A stretch of DNA of 64,000 bases from Rufibacter ruber (GTDB taxonomy: Bacteria > Bacteroidota > Bacteroidia > Cytophagales > Hymenobacteraceae): NCBI RefSeq assembly GCF_001647275.1, contig NZ_LRMM01000001.1:124001-188000 (forward strand), read 5' to 3'. A model generated the notes under the pieces. The model had not been told where the DNA came from, ran no database searches, and saw only the letters and a list, made by a program, of their open reading frames with translations. This document shows, piece after piece, positions 18,980 through 28,571 of the stretch (its first letter is position 1; each line of letters opens with the position of its first letter). A program made the translations under genes and the position numbers.

Positions 18980-19897
18980 TTGGATTTTGAACTGAAAATT
19001 CTTGGTTCCGCTTCGGCCCTACCCTCTCCAGACCGTTTCAATACTGCCCAACTGCTCACGGTTGGGAACCAAATCAATCTGATTGATTGCGGCGAAGGTA
19101 CACAAATGCAGCTGATGCGATACAAAGTAAAGCATCAGCGCATTTGTAACATCTTCATCAGTCACCTGCACGGTGACCACTACTTTGGGCTGGCAGGTTT
19201 GCTTTCCACCATGCACCTGCAGCAGCGCACAGCCCCCCTCCACCTCTTCGGCCCCAGGGGCCTGGCTGAAATACTTACCCTTCAGTTCAAGTACGGCGGC
19301 ACCCAACTCACCTACCCCATCCATTTCAATGAGGTAGACACCACGGCCTTCTCCAAGATCTTTGAAGATAAGTTCATGACGGTGCACTCGCTGCCCATGC
19401 AGCACCGGGTGCCTTGCTGCGGCTATCTGTTCAGGGAAAAACAAAAGCCCCGCCACTTACTAAAGTCCAAACTGCCTGATTTTCTCACGCCCCCGCAACT
19501 GGTGCGGCTCAAGTGGGGAGAAGACATCTTTGATGAGAATGGCGAGGTACTGGTGCGGAATGCAGACGTGACCACAGATCCCAAACGCAGCCGCAGTTAC
19601 GCCTACTGCGCAGACACCAGGTACAAAGAAGATATTCTCCCTTACATCTCTGGGGTTGACCTGCTCTACCATGAGTCTACGTTCCTCCAGGAGATGGCCG
19701 CCCGGGCCGAGTACACCTTTCACAGCACCGCCGCCCAGGCCGCTACCCTGGCCGCAAAAGCCCAGGTGAAACGGCTGCTGCTTGGCCATTTCTCCACCCG
19801 CTACAAAGACCTCACTCCCCTGCTGGAGGAAGCGCAGGCAATTTTCCCCAATACCAACCTGGCCACTGAGGGCAAGACGGTGAGCGTACTGGAATAG
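18980..19897 (+). CDS. rnz: Ribonuclease Z
   Basis: Metallo-beta-lactamase-fold endonuclease that trims the 3' end of tRNA precursors. 305 residues. The zinc motif SHLHGDH at residues 61-67, IDCGEGTQMQL near 35, and the C-terminal GHFSTRYKD histidine segment match RNase Z. The start is TTG: an in-frame stop lies 15 bases upstream and no ATG is available before the conserved DFELKILGSASA start. AAGGGGGA sits ahead of it, a stronger Shine-Dalgarno than most genes here, which may offset the weak codon. Confidence 0.93.
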   Translation: MDFELKILGSASALPSPDRFNTAQLLTVGNQINLIDCGEGTQMQLMRYKVKHQRICNIFISHLHGDHYFGLAGLLSTMHLQQRTAPLHLFGPRGLAEILTLQFKYGGTQLTYPIHFNEVDTTAFSKIFEDKFMTVHSLPMQHRVPCCGYLFREKQKPRHLLKSKLPDFLTPPQLVRLKWGEDIFDENGEVLVRNADVTTDPKRSRSYAYCADTRYKEDILPYISGVDLLYHESTFLQEMAARAEYTFHSTAAQAATLAAKAQVKRLLLGHFSTRYKDLTPLLEEAQAIFPNTNLATEGKTVSVLE

Positions 19898-20231
19898 CCT
19901 TCTGGTTTAACGTGCCCCCACTCCTTTTTCATTCGCCCACTTCTCACAAGAGGCGGTACTTCTGTTCCCCCTCATGGGAAGGAAAACAAAGTTGTCGCCT
20001 AGTTAGAAATTTTCTGCTTTCGGTGCTCCTGTTTACTTTAGCACTGGATTAGAGCCAGAAGCAGTGGAGAGCTCCCTTTTGTAATGGGTGCAGAACTCTG
20101 CGCATCATGTTAAGCTCCTGTTTTGGGGCTGTTTTCTAAAAAGTAGCCCTAAAACGCTGGCAGGGCTGGGCGCTTGCGCCAGAGGCACCAGGGCAACAGG
20201 AACCACGCAACCGTTTCACAATTTAAACTTT
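19898..20231. other. Intergenic gap with one palindromic repeat
   Basis: 334 bases with no supported gene. It holds one family A palindrome and otherwise nothing recognised. Confidence 0.6.
20118..20156. repeat. Palindromic repeat, family A
   Basis: CTGTTTTGGGGCTGTTTTC with AGTAGCCCTAAAACG. Read in frame it adds a false N-terminus to the transporter gene. Confidence 0.7.
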
Positions 20232-21026
20232 ATGCAAAACTCCGGCACATTCAAGTCTTCAATGGGTTACAGGAAACGGCAGTTGTTCATGGTGCTGAGC
20301 GGCATTTTTTTAACCAATGCCTTGCTGGCAGAACTGATTGGGGTAAAGATCTTCTCGGGCGAAGGGGTGTTTGGCCTGGCAGGCGCCCAGATCCCCGTGC
20401 TCGGCACCAAGTTCGACTTTAACCTGACCGCCGGGGTCATCATCTGGCCGGTTGTGTTCATCACCACCGACATCATCAATGAGTACTTCGGGAAAGACGG
20501 GGTGAAACGGATCAGTTTCCTGACGGCGGGTTTAATTGCCTACGCCTTTGTAGTGATTGTAGCCGCCACCTGGCTGCCACCCGCACCATTCTGGCAGGAG
20601 GTGAACAGCCAGGGCCCCAACGGCGCGCCGTTTGACATGGACTATGCGTACAACAGGGTTTTCCGGCAGGGCCTTGGAATCATAGTGGGTTCGCTGGTCG
20701 CTTTTTTGGTGGGGCAGCTGCTGGACGCGCACGTTTTCCATTGGCTCAAACACCTGACCGGAAGCCGCAAGATCTGGCTCAGGGCCACCGGCTCCACCCT
20801 GGTCTCCCAGCTGGTAGACACGGTGGTGGTGCTGTTTATTGCGTTCTATCTTTTCGGGGACTGGAGCCTTACGCTGGTGCTGTCTGTCTCGGTGATCAAC
20901 TACCTGTACAAGTTTACGGTGGCGGTGCTGCTCACGCCCCTGCTGTACCTGGCGCACGGGGTTATTGACCGGTACCTGGCCAACGACCAAGACGTTCCTT
21001 TTGACACCTTCATCTCCAAAGACTAA
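20232..21026 (+). CDS. Queuosine precursor transporter (YhhQ/VUT family)
   Basis: Inner-membrane protein of 264 residues with about six hydrophobic segments (for example LFMVLSGIFLTNALLAELIG, GVIIWPVVFITTDIINEYF, IIVGSLVAFLVGQLLDAHVF). The NEYFG step and the segment LVSQLVDTVVVLFIAFYLFG are typical of the VUT family, which salvages preQ0/preQ1 for queuosine. The ATG at 20232 is chosen because the upstream extension is only repeat sequence. queE, the enzyme route to the same precursor, is also in this window at 47.4 kb, so the organism seems able both to make and take up the precursor. Confidence 0.88.
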   Translation: MQNSGTFKSSMGYRKRQLFMVLSGIFLTNALLAELIGVKIFSGEGVFGLAGAQIPVLGTKFDFNLTAGVIIWPVVFITTDIINEYFGKDGVKRISFLTAGLIAYAFVVIVAATWLPPAPFWQEVNSQGPNGAPFDMDYAYNRVFRQGLGIIVGSLVAFLVGQLLDAHVFHWLKHLTGSRKIWLRATGSTLVSQLVDTVVVLFIAFYLFGDWSLTLVLSVSVINYLYKFTVAVLLTPLLYLAHGVIDRYLANDQDVPFDTFISKD

Positions 21027-21028
21027 TT

Positions 21029-21072
21029 TCTGTTTCCGGCGTATTTTTCTGAAAACAGGCTAAAAACGCAGA
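21029..21072. repeat. Palindromic repeat, family A
   Basis: TCTGTTTCCGGCGTATTTTTC with GAAAACAGGCTAAAAACGCAGA. Two bases after the transporter stop; may act as terminator. Confidence 0.75.
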
Positions 21073-21284
21073 TACGGCGCAGCAGAAAAAGGAACCTTTG
21101 CGGCGGCAGATGTGAGGTTCTACCAAAGGCTGTGGGTGACGCGGCAGTGATGCTGGCGTAGGCCCGGCAGATGCGCGGCGGCATTTTTTTTCGGCCCTGG
21201 GCCGAAACACAACCCAACCCTACGGCTGCTGCACCTGAGGCGCTGTGTTTGGTGGCCGCGGTGGGCTTTCTCCCCCCTCCGGGG

Positions 21285-21330
21285 TTTCTGTTTTGGAGCC
21301 GTTTTTCTCAAAACAGCCCCAAAACAGAAA
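21285..21330. repeat. Palindromic repeat, family A, arm-changed variant
   Basis: TTTCTGTTTTGGAGC with CAGCCCCAAAACAGAAA. Upstream of the hydrolase gene. Confidence 0.75.
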
Positions 21331-21391
21331 ACTAAGGTACCGCTCAAGGCAACCGCAGTGGGGTATCAACAAAGGGTGGCTATCTTTGTGC

Positions 21392-22048
21392 ATGGCTTTC
21401 CCTCCTTTGTACCTGCTCAGCGGCCTGGGCGCAGATGAACGGCTGTTCCAGTTTTTACGGTTGCAGCACCCAAACCCGGTGGTGGTGAAATGGGTTACGC
21501 CGGCGCCGCATGCCACGCTGGCGCAGTACGCCCAGCAGGTTTTGCCCCAGATTCAGGACCGTTCAGCGCCGGCGGTGCTCATTGGCCTGAGCTTTGGCGG
21601 CATGGTGGCCCAGGAGCTGGCCAAGCTGATCCCCACCCAAAAAGTTATTCTGCTCTCCAGCCTGGCCCATACCCCGCAGCTGCCCTGGTACTACCGCGCG
21701 GGCGGCTTGCTGCGCCTGCAGAAGTGGCTCCCTTTTCAATGGGCCAAATCCTTCCCGGCACCCGGCGAATGGCTTTTTGGGGCGAAGTCGCCGCTGGAGA
21801 AGCAGGTCTTCCGCTCTATCATCCAGGACACCGACCTAGACTTTCTGCGCTGGTCCCTCACCGCCATTCTTGGTTGGCAGCACCGGGCAGAAGCGTCTGA
21901 GCAGCTGGTGATCATACACGGCACCCGCGACAAGATCTTGCCGGTGCCGCTAGCCCCCCGGGTGCACCTGGTGGAGGGCGGGGAGCACCTGATGGTGATG
22001 AGCCGCGCGGCGGAAATAAGCGCCCTGCTCAACCAGCACCTGCGGTAA
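21392..22048 (+). CDS. Alpha/beta hydrolase, small
   Basis: 218 residues. The oxyanion start YLLSGLGADERLFQ, nucleophile elbow GLSFGG (Ser67), acid region IIHGTRDKILPV and catalytic His in EGGEHLMVM give a full triad. Cytosolic; no signal peptide. The ATG at 21392 is preferred, since the upstream frame is repeat sequence. A TATCTTTG box (21381-21388) ends three bases before this ATG, so either the mRNA is leaderless or the box is chance. Substrate unknown. Confidence 0.82.
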   Translation: MAFPPLYLLSGLGADERLFQFLRLQHPNPVVVKWVTPAPHATLAQYAQQVLPQIQDRSAPAVLIGLSFGGMVAQELAKLIPTQKVILLSSLAHTPQLPWYYRAGGLLRLQKWLPFQWAKSFPAPGEWLFGAKSPLEKQVFRSIIQDTDLDFLRWSLTAILGWQHRAEASEQLVIIHGTRDKILPVPLAPRVHLVEGGEHLMVMSRAAEISALLNQHLR

Positions 22049-22089
22049 GCTGTTTTTGCCTATTTTCTGAAAAACAGGCCAAAAACAGC
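22049..22089. repeat. Palindromic repeat, family A
   Basis: GCTGTTTTTGCCTATTTTC with AACAGGCCAAAAACAGC. Directly at the hydrolase stop codon. Confidence 0.8.
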
Positions 22090-22150
22090 ATCGGTTTTCG
22101 GGGTTTGGGCGGCAATTGCTTACTTTGTACAAATTAACAGTACTGAACCC

Positions 22151-23124
22151 ATGGCTAGAATCCTTACCGGCATCCAAAGCAGCGGCCGCCCGCACCTGGG
22201 CAACCTGCTGGGTGCCATTCTCCCCGCGATTGAGCTTTCTAAGAAGGCTGAGAACGAATCGTTGTACTTCATTGCCGACCTGCACTCCCTCACCTCTATC
22301 AGAGATGCGCAGGAACGCAGAATGAACACCTACGCGGTAGCCGCGGCCTGGCTGGCATTTGGCCTGGACACAGACAAGCATATTTTCTACCGCCAGAGTG
22401 ACGTGCCGGAGGTGACCGAGCTGACGTGGTATCTGAGCTGCTTCGCCCCTTACCCCATGCTGGCCAACGCTCACTCGTTCAAAGACAAATCGGCGCGCGC
22501 GGCCTGGCAGATGTCAATGCCGGCCTGTTCACCTATCCTGTGCTCATGGCCGCTGATATTCTGCTCTATGACGCTGAGTTTGTACCCGTGGGCAAAGACC
22601 AGGTGCAGCACCTGGAGATCACCCGTGACATTGCCAGCACGTTTAACCATCTCTACGGCGAGGTGTTTGTGCTGCCAGAGGCGAAGGTAGACGAGAACGT
22701 GATGACGGTACCGGGCATTAACGGTGACAAAATGAGCAAGTCATACGGCAACACCCTTGATATTTTCCTGCCAGACAAGGAGCTGCGCAAGCGCGTCATG
22801 AGCGTTGTTTCTGACAGCAAAACCCTGGAAGAGCCCAAAGACCCTGAAACGGACAATACCTTTAAGCTGTACTCGCTGCTAGGCTCGCCTGAGCAGGTGG
22901 AGGACCTGCGCCAGAAGTATTTGGCGGGCGGCTTTGGGTACGGTCACGCAAAACAAGCCCTCTTTGATCTGATTCTGGAGAAATACGCAGCCCCCCGGGA
23001 GCGCTTCAACTACTACATGAACAACCTCCCCGAACTAGACGCCAAACTGGCCGAAGGTGCCGCCAAAGCGCGCGCCATTGGTGCCCCTGTATTGAAGAAG
23101 GTCCGGGAGAAGCTGGGGTTTTAG
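22151..23124 (+). pseudogene. trpS: Tryptophan--tRNA ligase, frame broken by a 2-base GC insertion
   Basis: Class I aminoacyl-tRNA synthetase charging tRNA-Trp. The first frame gives residues 1 to ~120 (MARILTGIQSSGRPHLGN with the HIGH-type motif, then LANAHSFKDKSAR). The rest continues in another frame (GLADVNAGLFTYPVLMAAD, KMSKS in GDKMSKSYGNT) to 23124. The switch lies in an alternating GC run at about 22495-22508. Removing one GC pair restores SAR-GLADVNAGLF, the same spacing as E. coli KSARYAENINAGLF. Since the enzyme is essential, either the base call is wrong, a second copy exists, or the frame is bypassed. Otherwise all motifs are intact. Confidence 0.88.
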
Positions 23125-23159
23125 AAGCGTATCACGTAGCGTGTATCACGTATCAAGAC

Positions 23160-23203
23160 AAAAAGCTCCTGTTTGCTAAGAACAGGAGCTTTTCTGTTTT
23201 TAT
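23160..23203 (+). terminator. Terminator of trpS
   Basis: AAAAGCTCCTGTT pairs with AACAGGAGCTTTT over a 7-base loop, then CTGTTTTT. Confidence 0.85.
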
Positions 23204-23429
23204 CGGTTTTGGTGAAGACACATAACTGTCTGCTCTTAGTAGATTCCATTGATTTTTGGATGGAGGTAGCCAAGAAGATGTTTCAGACGATCCAGGTCCT
23301 TCAGACGCTCCCAAAAATTGCTGACGGTACGTGGCTGTTTATTGGAAGAAGGAACTGGCGCGAGGCTCCAGTCTCGCGCCAAAGGATGGGACGAGGCTCC
23401 AGACTGGCCGGTAACCGAGATAAGATCAG

Positions 23430-24413
23430 CCATGCGTGGAACCCACCCCTACCCCTCCCGGGAGAGGAGTATCTGGCATACGTGGACCGGCAGGTGTCAA
23501 CATCCCCCTTCGCCCCCTTCAAAGGGGGAGAATAGAAGTGAGTCCTGAGTCTTGAGTCCTGAGTCTTGATTTCTGAGTCTTGAGTCCTTTCTTTTCATCT
23601 TAGGCAGTTCAGCATGAATGAGGCAGCAATGCCTTGCCTGGTTTCGCAGCCGTGCCGCGAGGGCAGACAGAGACCGCCCATCACGCCGCTCTTCCGGATT
23701 TTTATCCGGAAGCAGGTACTGAGGGAATTTGTAATCCCCGTTACGCCGCCTTTGAACAACTGTTACTGCGGATTGCAAATCCGCGGGGAGTTTTGATTCG
23801 GGATTGCAAATCGCGAAAAGCGGAGAAAGTAAAAGCCCTCTGCCTCCAAGGGGGGGGTGTTCGGGAATGCGTGGGGGCGTATACTACGCGCCCCTACAGC
23901 AATGCGCGTCCTCCTGTGTAAACATCCCCCTTCGCCCCCTTCAAAGGGGTGTATCAGGCAGCGTTAGAAGGCACGGAAGTAACTTCCGCGCCATAGGTGG
24001 CTATAGAGGGCAGAGGTAATGTGAGGCTGCCGCCCCATGGAAGCTGAAAGCTTCCACCATTACAGGTCCAAGTTGGAAACTTGAACCAGAGAAAGCGGCA
24101 GGCAAGCAGCAAGAAGTAAACAAACAAACAACAATGAACAATCAACACTTCTGCTGGTGGCACCTGGGTTAATTAGCACTTCTGCCCCTGGCTGATGTGC
24201 GCAGCACGGGCTCGCCATAGGCTAGCGGATCAGCAACGGTTACCTACTGGAACAGACAGAGCAAGTATAGGAAGTAGCAGCAAAGGAACCCAAATCAGTC
24301 CTGGGGGTGAGCGCCTCTGTTAATACGGTGCCGCTTCAGCGGCAAGGCCGGAGGGCCTAGTTTTAACAGCAGTGCTCACCCCCAGGACGGGCCCCGCGGC
24401 CGTGAGCGCTTAC
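23430..24413 (-). repeat. Long mosaic intergenic repeat, family B copy 4
   Basis: Inverted relative to copy 1. From left: CCCCTCCCGGGAG-type and CCCCCTTC..GAAGGGGG modules, runs of GAGTCCTGAGTCTTGAGTC, extra hairpins such as CTTCCGGATTTTTATCCGGAAG split by its loop and GCGGATTGCAAATCCGC, then GGAAGTAACTTCC, GGAAGC/GCTTCC, GGTCCAAGTTGGAAACTTG and the 91-nt core. It lies between convergent genes. Several short ORFs read across it but none is shared between copies. Confidence 0.78.
24298..24388 (-). repeat. 91-nt structured core of family B, copy 4
   Basis: The outer stem is a perfect 15-bp pair, GTCCTGGGGGTGAGC with GCTCACCCCCAGGAC; CTGTTAA/TTAACAG inside. Confidence 0.88.
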
Positions 24414-24685
24414 CGAAAAAGATGAAACAGCAATGGGATTTCGCACCGGAGCAAACATCCCAGCCAGGGGAACACCAAACTACGCATTGCCGTGGCAGTG
24501 GCAGCAGCATGACTATAAGGCACCTCATCCAACAGCCAAGGCAGCCTCAACCAGCCAAGAAAACAGCAGACAACGCATTGCAAACGGCAAAGGCCGCACA
24601 GCCAAAGCAAGAACAAACTAAGCACTACAGCTCTAAAACTGGCGTTTCATTCATCAGCAAGCACCAAATAAACTACAGGAAGACC

Positions 24686-24725
24686 CTGTTCTAAGCCTAC
24701 TTTCGCCAAAACAGGCCAAAAACGG
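24686..24725. repeat. Palindromic repeat, family A
   Basis: CTGTTCTAAGCCTACTTTC with AAAACAGGCCAAAAACGG; less perfect than most. Confidence 0.6.
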
Positions 24726-24766
24726 AAACGGCTCCGGCGCGGGGAAAACCCGCACGGGAGCCGTTT
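24726..24766 (-). terminator. Terminator of the 24.8-kb hypothetical gene
   Basis: AAACGGCTCC pairs with GGAGCCGTTT around an inner GCGGG/CCCGC stem; on the minus strand it is followed by CCGTTTTT. Confidence 0.75.
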
Positions 24767-24807
24767 CATGAAAGTCTTGCTACGTGCTACGTGCTACTTG
24801 ATACGAT

Positions 24808-25209
24808 TTACTCCGCTCTCCAAACTTCTTCCCGCACGTTCTTGCCCACGCTCAGAATCAACCGGGCGGGGTTAGGCACCAGCAAAAGGCGGGCTTCTTT
24901 GTTCGGGTAGGCATCAGCCTCCACCCAAACCCCTTCTTTGCCGGTAATGTCTACCTGCCCCTCTGGGTTCAGCGCCTCTGGCAGATAAGCCGTGGGCAGC
25001 AGCACATCAGTGTCTGGACAATGCTTCTGGTGCACATCACCCAGCACCTCCTCCAGATACTCCCCGAAATTGTCGTTGAAGTCGTCTTCCTGGTCATGCA
25101 GCTCCTCTTCTACATCATCATAGCGGTCATCATTGTACGAGAGCTGGCCTAATTCCTGCTTTTTCCGGATAAGGGCCACAAGGGAAGTATTCAAGTCTTG
25201 GGTATTCAT
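24808..25209 (-). CDS. Hypothetical protein, acidic
   Basis: 133 residues, no signal peptide. The first half is predicted helical and strongly acidic (YDDVEEELHDQEDDFNDNFG), the second half more beta-like with Pro turns (LLPTAYLPEALNPEG, ARLLLVPNPARLILSVG). No family recognised; the even composition and full codon structure support a real gene. It has its own terminator on one side, and hppD starts divergently 160 bases on the other side. Confidence 0.7.
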   Translation of the reverse strand: MNTQDLNTSLVALIRKKQELGQLSYNDDRYDDVEEELHDQEDDFNDNFGEYLEEVLGDVHQKHCPDTDVLLPTAYLPEALNPEGQVDITGKEGVWVEADAYPNKEARLLLVPNPARLILSVGKNVREEVWRAE

Positions 25210-25369
25210 GCCTATCTTATTTTTCCCAAAGTTGGGAACAACTTACACAATTTACAAGTAGCCGCGGCAAATCAGCCGCCTAACACTTGTTTGCTTTTGC
25301 TAACTATTCTTCTATTTTTACAGGAATTACCGTATTCTATTCCAGAAACATCCAAAAATAACCAACCAT

Positions 25370-26494
25370 ATGGAGACAGCCACTGATTTAAAAAAAGACA
25401 CCCCCGTAGACTTTCTGCCGCTCAACGGCACAGATTACCTGGAGTTCTACGTAGGCAACGCCAAGCAGAGCGCCTACTACTACCAAAGCGCGTTTGGGTA
25501 TGAGCTGGTGGCCTATGCCGGGCCAGAGACAGGCGTGCGCGACCGGGCTTCTTATGTGTTGCAGCAAGGCAAGGTGCGGCTGGTGCTCACCACGTCTTTG
25601 CAACCAGATTCTGCTATTTCTGAGCACGTGCGCCTGCACGGTGACGGCGTAAAGGTCATGGCGCTGTGGGTAGATGACGCGTACAAGGCCTACGAGGAAA
25701 CCACCCTGCGCGGGGCCAAATCGGCGGGGGAGCCACAGACCCTCACAGATGAGTTTGGCGAGGTAAAAATCGCCTCTATCTACACCTATGGCGAAACCGT
25801 GCACACGTTTGTGGAGCGCAAGAACTATACCGGCGCCTTCATGCCCGGCTATGTGGCCCGCAAAAGCAACATGCCCATCACGCCGGTGGGCTTCAAACAC
25901 GTAGACCACTGCGTGGGCAACGTGGGCTGGGGCGAGATGAACCAGTGGGTAGATTTCTACGCGCAGGTAATGGGCTTCCAGCTGCTGCTCACCTTTGATG
26001 ACGAAGATATCTCCACCGAGTATTCGGCGCTCATGAGCAAGGTGATGAGCAACGGCAACGGCTACGTGAAATTCCCCATCAACGAGCCCGCTGAGGGCAA
26101 GAAGAAATCGCAGATTGAGGAGTACCTTGATTTCTACCACGGCCCCGGCGTGCAGCACATTGCCATTGCCACAGATGACATTGTGCACACCGTGGGGGAA
26201 CTGCGGCGGCGCGGCGTAGAATTCCTGAGTGTGCCCGGCTCCTATTATGAAGACCTGCTGGAGCGCGTGGGCAACATTGATGAAGACCTCAAACCGCTCC
26301 AGGACCTGAACATTCTGGTAGACCGTGACAATGAGGGGTACCTGCTCCAGATCTTTACCAAACCCGTAGAAGACAGACCCACGGTGTTCTATGAGATCAT
26401 TCAGCGCAAAGGGGCCAAATCCTTCGGGAAAGGCAATTTCAAGGCCCTGTTTGAGTCTATTGAGCGCGAACAGGCGCTGCGCGGAAATTTATAA
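25370..26494 (+). CDS. hppD: 4-hydroxyphenylpyruvate dioxygenase
   Basis: Non-heme iron enzyme converting 4-hydroxyphenylpyruvate to homogentisate in tyrosine breakdown. 374 residues, two vicinal-oxygen-chelate halves. The iron ligands are readable: H180 in HVDHCVGNV, H263 in GVQHIAIATDDI and E342 in YEIIQRKG. The C-terminal gating helix region is present. It is not next to homogentisate dioxygenase here. The start ATG at 25370 gives METATDLKKDTPVDFLPL, reasonable for bacterial HPPD. Could in principle be the hydroxymandelate synthase paralogue, but length and the C-terminus favour HPPD. Confidence 0.95.
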   Translation: METATDLKKDTPVDFLPLNGTDYLEFYVGNAKQSAYYYQSAFGYELVAYAGPETGVRDRASYVLQQGKVRLVLTTSLQPDSAISEHVRLHGDGVKVMALWVDDAYKAYEETTLRGAKSAGEPQTLTDEFGEVKIASIYTYGETVHTFVERKNYTGAFMPGYVARKSNMPITPVGFKHVDHCVGNVGWGEMNQWVDFYAQVMGFQLLLTFDDEDISTEYSALMSKVMSNGNGYVKFPINEPAEGKKKSQIEEYLDFYHGPGVQHIAIATDDIVHTVGELRRRGVEFLSVPGSYYEDLLERVGNIDEDLKPLQDLNILVDRDNEGYLLQIFTKPVEDRPTVFYEIIQRKGAKSFGKGNFKALFESIEREQALRGNL

Positions 26495-26529
26495 AACCCG
26501 TACCCGCTTTTTTGAGTAGTACCAGTAGG

Positions 26530-26571
26530 TGCGTTTTTGGCCTCGTTTTCAGAAAACAGGCCAAAAACGCA
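26530..26571. repeat. Palindromic repeat, family A
   Basis: TGCGTTTTTGGCC with GGCCAAAAACGCA: perfect 13-bp arms. Confidence 0.85.
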
Positions 26572-26730
26572 CTTTCGTTTACCTGCGGCCGGTAATTGGC
26601 GGGCAACCCTCCTCCCGGCCAATCCAGGCAGAAGACGGGTGGCAAACCTTAAAAGCAGGCATTCCATTCCGCTGTGCGGATGGGAAAAAAGAATTTACTA
26701 TTATTGAACCATTAAATACAAAAAACACGA

Positions 26731-26773
26731 AGCTGTTTTGGGGCTGGTTTCGTAAAAACAGCCCAAAAACGCT
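26731..26773. repeat. Palindromic repeat, family A
   Basis: AGCTGTTTTGGGGCTGG with CAGCCCAAAAACGCT, 22 bases before the phosphomutase ATG, so it would lie in or near the mRNA leader. Confidence 0.75.
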
Positions 26774-26795
26774 TTTCCTTTTCTCTACTATCACT

Positions 26796-28544
26796 ATGGA
26801 AAACCATCTTTCACTGGAACCGGCGGTACAGACCAAAATCAACGCGTGGCTGGAAGGCGGCTATGACGCCGACACCAAAGCTAAATTACAGAAGATCATT
26901 GACGCCGGTGACGCCGACACCCTCACCGATTCCTTCTACAAAGACCTGGAGTTTGGCACCGGCGGTCTGCGCGGCATCATGGGCGTGGGCAGCAACCGCA
27001 TGAACCGCTACACCGTGGGCATGGCCACGCAGGGGCTGAGCAACTACCTGCTCAAGTCGTTCCCGGAGCAGCAGATCAGCGTGGCCATTGCTCATGACAG
27101 CCGCAACAACTCAGATGTGTTTGCCAACGTGGTGGCAGATGTGTTCAGCGCCAACGGCATTAAAGTGTACTTCTTCAAAGAGCTTAGGCCCACGCCCGAG
27201 CTGTCTTTCGCCATCAGGCATTTAGGTTGCCAGAGCGGCGTTGTCTTGACAGCTTCACACAACCCCAAAGAATACAACGGCTACAAGGCCTACTGGAATG
27301 ACGGCGGGCAGGTAACCGCCCCGCATGACAAGAACATCATTGCCGAGGTGAACAAGATCCAGAGCGTTGAGCAGGTGAAGTTTAAGCGCAATGAGGCGAA
27401 CATAGAGTTCATTCTGGACGAAGTAGACCAGGCGTACCTGGACAAAGTGGCCACGCTGTCAGTAGACCCGGCCATGATTCAGCGCCAGAAAGACCTCAAA
27501 ATTGTCTTCACCCCTATTCACGGCACCGGTATTACACTGGTACCGCGCGCGCTGGAGCGTTTTGGGTTTACCAATGTACACGTGCTGGAGGCGCAGGCTA
27601 CGCCCGATGGGAATTTCCCGACGGTAGTGTACCCCAACCCCGAGGAAAAAGACGCCATGAACCTGGCCATGCAAAAAGCAAGGGAACTGGATGCTGATTT
27701 AGTGCTGGCCACTGACCCAGACGCAGACCGCGTGGGCATTGCCGTGAAAGACCAGAAAGGAGAATGGGTGCTGCTCAACGGGAACCAAACCGCCGCCCTG
27801 CTCACCTACTACATCTTGCAGGCCTGGAAAAAAGCAGGCAAACTCACGGGCAGAGAATACGTGGTGAACACCATTGTGACCACAGACCTCATCAACCGCG
27901 TAGCTGAGGGCTTTGGCGTAGACTGCTATGAGACCCTCACCGGCTTCAAGTACATTGCCACCATCATGCGTGACAAGGAAGGCGAGGCCCAGTATATCTG
28001 CGGCGGTGAAGAGAGCTACGGCTTCTTGGTGGGAGACTTTGTGCGGGACAAAGATGCCGTTTCTTCCTGCGCCATGATTGCTGAAATGGTGGCGTCTGCC
28101 AAAGACCAGGGCAAGAGCCTGTTTGAGCTCATGATCCAGATGTACCAGGAGTTTGGCTTCTACAAAGAAGACCTGATCTCCCTGACCAAGAAAGGCCACC
28201 GCGGTGCCCAGGAAATTCAGGAGATGATGCAGGAGCTGCGCGAGAATCCGCCCCAGACCATTGCAGGTTCAGACGTGGTGGAGGTGATTGACTACAAGAC
28301 CGGCTTCAGAAAGAACCTGAAGACTGGCCAGGAAACCGCTACCGGCCTGGAGAGCTCCAACGTGCTCCAGTTCCTCACCGAAGACGGCACCAAGGTTTCG
28401 GCCAGGCCGTCTGGCACTGAGCCAAAGATCAAATTCTACTTCAGCGTGCGGGAGCCGTTGGCCACTGCGGGTGAGTTTGAGCAGGTGGGCCAGAAACTGG
28501 ACCAGAAAATACAGCAGATCATTTCTGATCTAAAGCTGAAGTAG
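26796..28544 (+). CDS. Phospho-sugar mutase (phosphoglucomutase/phosphomannomutase type)
   Basis: Interconverts hexose 1- and 6-phosphates, 582 residues, four-domain alpha-D-phosphohexomutase. The phosphoserine is S154 in LTASHNPKEYNGYK, the metal loop is ATDPDADRVG, sugar selectivity CGGEESYGFL and phosphate clamp ARPSGTEPKIKFY. The size and FGTGGLRGIMG start match the long PGM2-like form, which often acts on glucose-1-P and may also use deoxyribose/ribose phosphates. The ATG at 26796 is chosen over an upstream frame that reads through two palindromic repeats. It links glycogen-derived glucose-1-P (glgX cluster at 54 kb) to glycolysis. Confidence 0.92.
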   Translation: MENHLSLEPAVQTKINAWLEGGYDADTKAKLQKIIDAGDADTLTDSFYKDLEFGTGGLRGIMGVGSNRMNRYTVGMATQGLSNYLLKSFPEQQISVAIAHDSRNNSDVFANVVADVFSANGIKVYFFKELRPTPELSFAIRHLGCQSGVVLTASHNPKEYNGYKAYWNDGGQVTAPHDKNIIAEVNKIQSVEQVKFKRNEANIEFILDEVDQAYLDKVATLSVDPAMIQRQKDLKIVFTPIHGTGITLVPRALERFGFTNVHVLEAQATPDGNFPTVVYPNPEEKDAMNLAMQKARELDADLVLATDPDADRVGIAVKDQKGEWVLLNGNQTAALLTYYILQAWKKAGKLTGREYVVNTIVTTDLINRVAEGFGVDCYETLTGFKYIATIMRDKEGEAQYICGGEESYGFLVGDFVRDKDAVSSCAMIAEMVASAKDQGKSLFELMIQMYQEFGFYKEDLISLTKKGHRGAQEIQEMMQELRENPPQTIAGSDVVEVIDYKTGFRKNLKTGQETATGLESSNVLQFLTEDGTKVSARPSGTEPKIKFYFSVREPLATAGEFEQVGQKLDQKIQQIISDLKLK

Positions 28545-28571
28545 ACCTCAGTTTCTCAACTAGTCACCCCA

